Assembly (NCBI GenBank): GCA_029051085.1
Contig: JAIDLK010000054.1
Coordinates: 1-9,944 of the forward strand
Reading direction: 5' to 3'
Source: Alphaproteobacteria bacterium
Lineage (GTDB): Bacteria; Pseudomonadota; Alphaproteobacteria; Rs-D84
DNA: 9,944 nt
Part shown: piece after piece, positions 4,316 to 9,944 of the stretch
Position numbering within the stretch: the stretch's first letter is position 1
Layout of the letters: the number at the start of each line of letters is the position of its first letter
Program-made: the position numbers and the translations under genes
Notes under the pieces: generated by a model
The model's input: the letters and a program-made list of their open reading frames with translations, nothing else
Told to the model about the DNA's origin: nothing
The model's database searches: none

Positions 4316-5936
4316 AGTGGGGCGTGATATTTTTAAGCATGGTTTTCGTGGCGGGACGTCAAACGTTGCCGGGCGGGGACGTCTGCGTTTTATTCATTTC
4401 CTTTTTATTTTGGCGTTTGCCTTGTTTATTGCGCGTACATTACAGCTGGGGATTCAGGGGACGGACCGCTCGCGCCGTGCGGCGGCCGATGGTGCGTGGA
4501 CGGTAAGCCGCGCCGATATTGTTGACCGTAACGGTGATATACTGGCAAAAAATATTATGTCGGGGCATATAACGCTGCGCCCGGGCCAGGTGCGCGACCA
4601 TGATGCTGTGGCATCGCTGATACACGAATTGCTGCCTTATGAATATTCTCTGGCAGATGCACTGGCGCTGGTAAATTCTTCGCGACGATTCGTTTATGTG
4701 AAAAAATATGCATCGGATACGATTCGGGAAAAAGTACGCCGTGCAAAATTGACGGGTCTGGAGATAGAGGATATTCAGACACGCCGTTATCCAAAACGCA
4801 GACTGTTTTCCCATGTCGTGGGATATGTGAATGTAGACGGTCGTGGTATGGACGGGGCAGAGCGCATATTTGACGAATATCTGAGTGAAAATTCCGATCC
4901 GTTGCGACTGTCGCTGGATTCGCGTGTTCAAAGTGTTTTCTACGATCAGTTGTCGGCGGCGGTTAGCAAGTATCAGGCGCGTGGTGCGATGGGACTGCTG
5001 ATGAACTCACGTACGGGCGAGATGGTCGCCATGGTTTCCCTGCCTGATTTTGACCCGGAAAATCGTGGTGCGGATCCGGTGTCAAGCCGCACGTTCATGC
5101 CAATGCGCGGTGTATTTGAAATGGGGTCTATTTTCAAGATTTTCAATACAGCCATGGCATTGGAAAACGGGATTACAAAAGAATATTATGTGGCCGAGCC
5201 CTTCAAGATATATGATAAAAACGGGCGTTTGGCGTGTAAGCCGATTGATGACGTGCGCAGCTTTAAACCGCCGCGGCCTTATCTGGGGATAGAAGAAATT
5301 ATGGTTCATTCCTGTAATCGCGGCAGTGCGCAGATTGCGCTGGACCTGCCGGATGGTACGCAGAAAGAGTTTTTCCAGAGGCTGCATATGGATCGTGCGC
5401 TGGATTTGGAGTTTGGGCGGACGGAAAGAACTCTTATGCCACTGAAATGGGGGCCGGTGGAAAAGGCGACCGTTTCGTTCGGGCATGGTATCTCTGTTAC
5501 GCCGATGCATTTGCTGCTGGCGGTAAATGCGATGACAAACGGCGGAATATACATATATCCTACCATACAAAAGCGCAGTGTCGGCGCGGTTCGTGGTGAA
5601 CGCGTATTGGATGCGGCAAAGTCCGCAAAACTGCGCGAGCTGATGCTGCGCGTGTCCGAAGAAACCAGTGGAAAACAGGCCCGCGTCGCCGGTATCCAAA
5701 TCGGTGGAAAAACAGCGACGGCTGAAAAACGTGTTAACGGGAAAATTGATCATAAAAAGAATCTGACCGCATTTGCAGGGATTTTTCCGGCGTCTGCACC
5801 CCAGTATACAATTCTGGTTGTTTTGGATGAACCAAAAGGAATTGCGGAAACTTTCGGTTTGCGTACGGCGGCGTGGAATGCCGTGCCTACGACGGGAAAG
5901 ATTCTTGACAGCATACTCCCGTTGCTATTTGAATAA
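4308..5936 (+). CDS. ftsI: Septal peptidoglycan transpeptidase, class B PBP (FtsI/PBP3)
   Basis: A DD-transpeptidase that crosslinks septal peptidoglycan with the FtsW polymerase; inner-membrane anchored with a periplasmic catalytic domain. In 542 residues: a basic N-terminus, one transmembrane helix (about 27-47), the class B dimerisation motif RADIVDRNGDILA (68-80), GRGMDGAERIFDEYL (178-192), then the transpeptidase domain. The catalytic SxxK is SIFK (Ser274, Lys277), SxN is SCN (335-337), and the third box reads KTAT (468-471) where KTGT or KSGT is usual. The start overlaps the FtsL-like gene, with AAAGG 7 bases upstream of the ATG. FtsI is preferred over PBP2/MrdA because of the partner and the absence of mreCD or rodA. 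No murE follows; recJ does. The Gly-to-Ala change in the third box is unusual but other motifs are intact. Confidence 0.9.
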   Translation: MFEVGRDIFKHGFRGGTSNVAGRGRLRFIHFLFILAFALFIARTLQLGIQGTDRSRRAAADGAWTVSRADIVDRNGDILAKNIMSGHITLRPGQVRDHDAVASLIHELLPYEYSLADALALVNSSRRFVYVKKYASDTIREKVRRAKLTGLEIEDIQTRRYPKRRLFSHVVGYVNVDGRGMDGAERIFDEYLSENSDPLRLSLDSRVQSVFYDQLSAAVSKYQARGAMGLLMNSRTGEMVAMVSLPDFDPENRGADPVSSRTFMPMRGVFEMGSIFKIFNTAMALENGITKEYYVAEPFKIYDKNGRLACKPIDDVRSFKPPRPYLGIEEIMVHSCNRGSAQIALDLPDGTQKEFFQRLHMDRALDLEFGRTERTLMPLKWGPVEKATVSFGHGISVTPMHLLLAVNAMTNGGIYIYPTIQKRSVGAVRGERVLDAAKSAKLRELMLRVSEETSGKQARVAGIQIGGKTATAEKRVNGKIDHKKNLTAFAGIFPASAPQYTILVVLDEPKGIAETFGLRTAAWNAVPTTGKILDSILPLLFE

Positions 5937-5950
5937 TTTTCGATTATAAT
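5922..5950 (+). promoter_or_regulatory. Promoter of the recJ-nrnA-lolA-tatBC operon
   Basis: TTGCTA (5922-5927) and a perfect TATAAT (5945-5950) are 17 bp apart. The -35 box lies inside the last codons of ftsI. Transcription would begin near 5957, about 20 nt before the recJ start. A weak CTCTT/AAGAG stem (5952-5956 with 5967-5971) could partly cover the ribosome binding region. Confidence 0.55.
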
Positions 5951-5977
5951 GCTCTTGATAATAAAAAAGAGTAGAAG

Positions 5978-7732
5978 TTGAGAAAGATAGTGGAAAAATC
6001 CATGCTTGGGCGGGCATGGGTGTCAGCATACGCAGAACAAGATGAAGTTTTCCTGAGCCCCGATGACTTAATCGGTAAAATATTGCGCTGTCGCGGAATC
6101 GAAGATGCCGCCGAGCGGGAAAAGTTCTTAAACCCTTCAATCAAGGGCTATATGCCCGATCCGTTTGTTTTGTGTGATATGGACAAGGCGGCGCAGACAA
6201 TCGCCGATTGTGTTCTTGCCGGGGACAAGATTGCGATATATGGTGATTATGATGTTGACGGTGTCACGTCAACGGCGATATTTGTTAAGTATCTGCGTGA
6301 AATCGGTTGTGATGTTGTTTGGCATCTGCCGACCCGTGAAGGCGAGGGGTATGGCCTGAATACCGCTGCGGTGGACAGGATTGCCGCGACCGGTGTCAGA
6401 CTGCTGATAACTGTGGACTGTGGTATCAGTGGTGCGGCAGAGGTTGTGCGCGCCAAATCGCATGGAATGCGTGTTGTCGTAACCGACCATCATTCCCCGG
6501 ACAGTGAACTGCCAAAGGCCGATGCGGTCGTTAATCCAAAACGTAGTGATGATACATCCGGAATGCAGTATCTGGCGGGTGTCGGTGTTGCGTTTCTGAC
6601 ACTGGTTGCGGTGAACCGTGAGCTGAAAAAGTGCGCCGATGTGCGGCTGCAGGAAAAATTGGCGGATGTTAATCTGTTAAATTATCTTGATTTTGTGGCG
6701 TTGGGTACAATATGTGACACTATGCCATTGGTGGGATTAAACCGTGCGTTTGTTGCAACGGGACTGAAAGTTTTGGGACTGCGCCAGAATTTGGGACTGC
6801 GTGTGTTAATGGATGTGGCCGGAATAAAAAAGCCTTCGGTATATGCGGCCGGATTTGCACTGGGCCCCCGGCTGAATGCGGCGGGGCGTCTGGATTCTGC
6901 CGCGCCGGCGCTAGAGCTGTTGTTGACCGACAATACTTTGATTGCCTATGACTTGGCGGGCAAGCTGCATAAAATGAACCAGGACAGAATAGACATCCAA
7001 AATGCCATAATGCTTAGTGCGAATGAAATGGCGTCATCTGTTGCACCGGGGCGTTGCAGCCTGTTTGTCTGTGGCGATAATTGGCACGGCGGTGTTATGG
7101 GAATAATAGCGGGCCGACTGAAAGATAAATATAATCTGCCGGCGTGTGTTGCAACAAAATCGGATGGCGTAATAAACGGTTCCGGGCGAAGTGTTGCGGG
7201 CGTTGACTTGGGGCGGATTATTCATGATGCACTGGCGGCGGGAATTGCAAAAGAAGGTGGCGGCCATGCGGCGGCGGCCGGATTTACGCTTGAGGCGGAC
7301 AAAGAGGATGCATTTCGTGAATTTTTGGAACGTGCGGCAAGCGAACAGTTAAACGGTCAGCCGCCCGCGCGTGAGGTTATGGTTGATGCGGAACTGGATG
7401 CGGGTGGCGCGGATATGCGCTTGGTAAAGCTGATGGGGGCGCTGGAACCGTTTGGCCAGGGTAATCCGGAACCAACGCTGGTTCTGCGTGGCGGGCGCCT
7501 GAAAAGCGCGGTTGTTATGGGGGGCGGCGCTCATTTGCGCGGCAGTCTTGCGACCAGCGCGGGGAAGACGCTTGCTTTTGTCGGGTTTAATCTGGTGGGC
7601 ACGCCCGTTGGTGATTTTTTGCTGGACGATGCTAATACAAACACTACAATAACCGTACTTGGACGGCTGAAGGAAAATGAATACAATGGTCGTGTCAGTG
7701 CACAGTTTTTTCTAGAGGATATTGCGGTTTAA
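5978..7732 (+). CDS. recJ: Single-stranded-DNA-specific exonuclease RecJ
   Basis: RecJ degrades single-stranded DNA 5' to 3' in recombination (RecFOR) and mismatch/base repair. In 584 residues the DHH phosphoesterase motifs are all visible: IYGDYDVDG (87-95), ITVDCG (144-149), VTDHHSPD (168-175) and TICDTMP (244-250) for the metal site, then GPRLNAAGRLDSA (296-308), DNWHGGVMGIIAGR (367-380) and the DHHA1 signature GGGHAAAAG (427-435). The C-terminal FGQGNPEP stretch and OB-like domain follow. The length is typical. The start is uncertain: TTG at 5978, GTG at 5990 and ATG at 6002 are in frame; the GRAWV just after 6002 aligns with the usual RecJ N-terminus, which normally has a few residues before it. 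The TTG is given here because GAGTAGAAG precedes it; the ATG is a fair alternative. First gene of an operon with its own promoter. Confidence 0.93.
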   Translation: MRKIVEKSMLGRAWVSAYAEQDEVFLSPDDLIGKILRCRGIEDAAEREKFLNPSIKGYMPDPFVLCDMDKAAQTIADCVLAGDKIAIYGDYDVDGVTSTAIFVKYLREIGCDVVWHLPTREGEGYGLNTAAVDRIAATGVRLLITVDCGISGAAEVVRAKSHGMRVVVTDHHSPDSELPKADAVVNPKRSDDTSGMQYLAGVGVAFLTLVAVNRELKKCADVRLQEKLADVNLLNYLDFVALGTICDTMPLVGLNRAFVATGLKVLGLRQNLGLRVLMDVAGIKKPSVYAAGFALGPRLNAAGRLDSAAPALELLLTDNTLIAYDLAGKLHKMNQDRIDIQNAIMLSANEMASSVAPGRCSLFVCGDNWHGGVMGIIAGRLKDKYNLPACVATKSDGVINGSGRSVAGVDLGRIIHDALAAGIAKEGGGHAAAAGFTLEADKEDAFREFLERAASEQLNGQPPAREVMVDAELDAGGADMRLVKLMGALEPFGQGNPEPTLVLRGGRLKSAVVMGGGAHLRGSLATSAGKTLAFVGFNLVGTPVGDFLLDDANTNTTITVLGRLKENEYNGRVSAQFFLEDIAV

Positions 7733-7736
7733 CAAG

Positions 7737-8687
7737 ATGAATGAAAAAGCACAGGTTTTTATAGAAAAAGTAAAGGCGGCAAAGTCTGTCGCGATTATCG
7801 GCCATAAAAATCCGGACGGGGATGCGTTGGGCAGTGCGCTGGCATTGGCACGGTTGATTGAGCTGAATTTTGGAATATCGCCGGTATGTACTTATGATGG
7901 AAATATTCCGGAAACACTGTCGGATGTTCCGCTGCGGCCGCGTATGCGCTATTTCGGTCATTTGAATGTAACCGCGCCGTTTGATGTTGTGATTTTGGTT
8001 GATTATGGCACCGCACGTCATTTGGAATTTGCATCATCTATTATACAAAACGCCGGTTTTTTAATAGAGATTGACCACCATAAAAACGATGCGCCAATTG
8101 CGGCCCTGTGCATTGATGATGAGGCGGCCGATGCAACCGCGGTTATTATATATGAGATGATGCGCGAGCTTGGCTGGAAATATGACATTGATGTTTTGAA
8201 TTTACTGGCACTGGGGATTGTAACAGATACAGGGTATTTTAAGTTTGCGCGTAGCGGGCGCGTAATGCGCATCATGGGTGAAATGATTGATGCCGGTGTG
8301 CGAATTCGCGGTGTATACGATATGCTGAACAATCAGCCAAAGAAGGCGATTTTGGTTGAAACACGTGCGGCGGCGGCGGCGGAATTTTTCTATCGTGACC
8401 GTTTGGCCGTTGCCACGATTCCAAATCGGGATTATCGCAATATGGACGGCCGCGGGGAAAATGTTTTGGATATACTTGCGCGAATAAAGGGTGTGGAATA
8501 CATCGCGCTGTTGAAACAGCAAAAGGAAAATCAAATAGGGGTGTCATTGCGTGGACGAACAAAGCCTGTTAATCATATTGCAGAAGCGTTGGGCGGCGGC
8601 GGTCACATGTTTGCGGCCGGGGCGGTCTTGCGTGATTCATTGGAAAACGTTCATGACAAGGTTGTAGAACTGTTCAGGGGGGCATAA
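7737..8687 (+). CDS. nrnA: NrnA-type DHH phosphoesterase (nano-RNase / pAp phosphatase)
   Basis: Bifunctional NrnA enzymes degrade 2-5 nt RNA and remove the 3'-phosphate from pAp, a product of sulfur and coenzyme A metabolism. The 316-residue protein carries HKNPDGDALGS (23-33), VILVDYG (85-91), IDHHKND (112-118) and IVTDTGYF (161-168), the four DHH metal motifs, and GGGGHMFAAGA (286-296) for the DHHA1 substrate domain. The length is typical (about 310-320). The ATG at 7737 is 4 bases after the recJ stop; GAGG lies about 18 bases back, so translation is probably coupled to recJ. A TTG at 7722 is in frame but has its ribosome binding site too close. Substrate preference within the DHH/DHHA1 family cannot be settled from motifs; cyclic-di-AMP phosphodiesterase (GdpP-like) is unlikely because the PAS/GGDEF parts are absent. 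Confidence 0.87.
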   Translation: MNEKAQVFIEKVKAAKSVAIIGHKNPDGDALGSALALARLIELNFGISPVCTYDGNIPETLSDVPLRPRMRYFGHLNVTAPFDVVILVDYGTARHLEFASSIIQNAGFLIEIDHHKNDAPIAALCIDDEAADATAVIIYEMMRELGWKYDIDVLNLLALGIVTDTGYFKFARSGRVMRIMGEMIDAGVRIRGVYDMLNNQPKKAILVETRAAAAAEFFYRDRLAVATIPNRDYRNMDGRGENVLDILARIKGVEYIALLKQQKENQIGVSLRGRTKPVNHIAEALGGGGHMFAAGAVLRDSLENVHDKVVELFRGA

Positions 8688-8688
8688 A

Positions 8689-9303
8689 ATGTTTAGAAAA
8701 ATATTTGCTTGTGCGATGTGCATGGTTTGTACCTTTGCGTATGGTGCGCCGGACAAGGCATTGGTACAGCGTGCGGAAAAATATTTGAATTCTGTAACCG
8801 GGCTGGCGGGTGGTTTTGTGCAGACCGGTGCCGGGCGTCGGGACAAGGGTACTTTTTCAATGCTGCGCCCCGGGCGTGTTCGCCTGGATTATGACAGCAT
8901 GCCCATCCAGATGATTGCAGACGGAAAAGATTTGTATTTTTTTGACAAGTCGCTTGATCAGATTACTACGGTGCCGTTGACCAGTACGCCGGCCGGAATT
9001 TTGGTTCGCAAGAACATTGATTTGCAAAACGCCGACATCAATGTTACAGAAACGGAGCAGGGTGATAGCACCTTTTCCTTGAAAATGAGCTTACGCGGTC
9101 AAGAAGGGCTGGGGCATATGACGGTTGTGTTTGATAATAATCCTGTGGCTTTGAATTCATGGACGGTTGTTGATGCAACCGGCGCCAAGACAGAGGTTGC
9201 GTTTCAAAACCTGAAAACGAAAACAAATTTTGACAAGAATTATTTCCAAATACAGCGTCACAAGACGGTAGGGACCGGTGGCGGTGATGCGTTTTATGAT
9301 TAA
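8689..9303 (+). CDS. lolA: Outer-membrane lipoprotein carrier protein LolA
   Basis: LolA is the periplasmic chaperone that carries lipoproteins from LolCDE to the outer membrane. The 204-residue product has a signal peptide (MFRKIFACAMCMVCTFAYGA), probably cut near residue 19-20. The mature part shows the family pattern: GGFVQTGAGRRDKGTFSMLRPGRVRLDYDS (about 41-70), then IQMIADGKDLYFFDKSLDQITT (73-94) and a C-terminal LNSWTVVDATGAKTEVAFQN stretch, as in the open beta-barrel of LolA (key Arg in the RPGR region). The length is normal. ATG at 8689 is one base after the nrnA stop, with AGGGGGG 8 bases before it. It is the third gene in the operon and is followed by tatB after 12 bases. It also implies an outer membrane in this organism. 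DUF-type LolA-like paralogues are possible but the match is good. Confidence 0.9.
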   Translation: MFRKIFACAMCMVCTFAYGAPDKALVQRAEKYLNSVTGLAGGFVQTGAGRRDKGTFSMLRPGRVRLDYDSMPIQMIADGKDLYFFDKSLDQITTVPLTSTPAGILVRKNIDLQNADINVTETEQGDSTFSLKMSLRGQEGLGHMTVVFDNNPVALNSWTVVDATGAKTEVAFQNLKTKTNFDKNYFQIQRHKTVGTGGGDAFYD

Positions 9304-9315
9304 GGGGATCGCTGT

Positions 9316-9609
9316 ATGTTCGGAATAAGCTGGGCCGAATTTGCTGTTATTTTTTTTGTCGCGGTTTTGGTTATTCCGGCGCGACGCTGGCCGGATGTTG
9401 CACGGTTTTTGGCACGTGCGGTTAAAACAGTTCGTGCGATTATCTGGAAAATAACGGATGCGTCAGAGCAGATAAAAGAGCGTGTGGACTTAGAGGCGCC
9501 AATCAATGACATTATTGGTGATGCGGCGCGTGATGTATTGAATGAAATTTCTGTGCCGATAAAGAAAAAACGCAAAAACGGCAGGGCGCCGGGGACGCGA
9601 AAAAAATGA
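9316..9609 (+). CDS. tatB: Sec-independent translocase subunit TatB
   Basis: TatB forms the twin-arginine signal receptor with TatC in the inner membrane. In 97 residues: the N-terminal transmembrane segment with the conserved polar residue (Glu8 in MFGISWAEF), VAVLVIPARRWPDVAR (15-30) matching the TatB hinge (V-x-G/P-x-x-x-L/W-P), then a long amphipathic helix (about 22-60) and a short basic tail with KKKRK (83-87). It differs from TatA in the longer helix and in its place before tatC. AAGGGG lies 8 bases upstream of the ATG. The stop overlaps the tatC start by 4 bases (ATGA). The protein is shorter than E. coli TatB (171) but TatB tails vary. tatA is not adjacent. Confidence 0.88.
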   Translation: MFGISWAEFAVIFFVAVLVIPARRWPDVARFLARAVKTVRAIIWKITDASEQIKERVDLEAPINDIIGDAARDVLNEISVPIKKKRKNGRAPGTRKK

Positions 9610-9944
9610 AGATGACATTGGTGCAACATTTTGCAGAGTTGCGTCGGCGCATTTTATGGGTGGCGCTGGTTTTTGTTGTCGGGTTTGGTGTAGGATGGTT
9701 GTGTGCGCCGGCGTTTCAGGCGTTTTTAACGCGGCCGCTGATGGCGGTGTGGCCAAACGGGACCATGCTGTATACGGGATTGGCGGATGGGCTGATGATA
9801 CAGTTTTCTTTGGCGACAGGCATTGCGTTGATGGCCGCGGCCCCGGCGGCATTGTGGCATCTGTGGGCGTTTGTTGCGCCGGGGCTAAAGCAAAACGAAA
9901 AGAATGTAATATGGCCTGTAATGCTTATGTCGCCGGTTCTGTTT
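9606..9944 (+). CDS. tatC: Sec-independent translocase subunit TatC, 5' part (cut by window end)
   Basis: TatC is the polytopic inner-membrane protein that recognises the twin-arginine signal. The first 113 residues are present, about the first two of six helices and the loops. QHFAELRRR (7-15) is the conserved cytoplasmic N-terminal motif (H-x-x-E-L-R-x-R), a first helix spans about 16-36, and TRPL (42-45) lies in the first periplasmic loop. The second helix leads into WAFVAPGLKQNEKN (87-100), with the conserved WAF-x-x-PGL and Glu98, a key signal-binding residue. Two ATG codons (9606 and 9612) are candidates; 9606 overlaps the tatB stop. The reading frame is open to the window edge with no sign of damage. 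Confidence 0.92.
   Translation, partial: MKMTLVQHFAELRRRILWVALVFVVGFGVGWLCAPAFQAFLTRPLMAVWPNGTMLYTGLADGLMIQFSLATGIALMAAAPAALWHLWAFVAPGLKQNEKNVIWPVMLMSPVLF

Noticed and set aside
5082..5753. Minus-strand frame of 223 residues across ftsI
   Set aside because: Composition (many Arg, His and Gln) is typical of antisense to a coding gene, and ftsI motifs fill the plus strand.

Overview
The window reads as ordinary chromosomal DNA from a Gram-negative bacterium, most likely an alphaproteobacterium. It has an outer membrane (LolA), a Tat pathway, SufS/SufT/SufE, class B PBP division genes, and a DksA-type protein whose C-terminal sequence resembles the cysteine-poor alphaproteobacterial form. The cysteine-rich secreted protein near the left end reminds me of proteins from uncultured gut-associated Alphaproteobacteria; that is recollection, not a search. 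I see no transposase, integrase, phage gene, tRNA, rRNA or CRISPR array.

Layout. (1) 2-232 (+): the 3' part of tatA with a lysine/alanine-rich tail, followed by an intrinsic terminator. (2) 356-1027 (-): a secreted protein with 17 cysteines in the mature part, convergent with tatA. (3) 1028-1378: a 351-base non-coding stretch packed with hairpins, including a 71-nt rod-like hairpin ending in T6 that looks like a plus-strand small RNA. (4) 1379-2133 (-): thioredoxin then a DksA-like regulator lacking all zinc-finger cysteines, ending at a strong terminator. (5) A compact divergent promoter region at 2134-2206. (6) 2207-3974 (+): sufS, sufT and sufE, tightly packed. (7) 4019-5936 (+): an FtsL-like small membrane protein overlapping ftsI. 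(8) 5978-9944 (+): recJ, nrnA, lolA, tatB and tatC (cut by the window end), almost without gaps, behind a promoter at the end of ftsI.

How the genes fit together. The suf genes supply sulfur (SufS desulfurase, SufE acceptor) and help Fe-S maturation (SufT); no SufBCD scaffold is in the window. FtsL-like and FtsI are the septal peptidoglycan pair, here outside the usual division/cell-wall cluster. RecJ and NrnA are two DHH-family phosphoesterases for single-stranded DNA and nano-RNA/pAp. LolA, TatB and TatC serve the cell envelope. Notably tatA is at one end of the window and tatBC at the other, about 9 kb apart.

The most unusual items are the hairpin-rich intergenic element, the split tat locus with a histone-H1-like TatA tail, the cysteine-free DksA, the altered KTG box of FtsI, and the divergent SufS active-site loop. 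I do not see convincing evidence of a wholly new multi-gene system.
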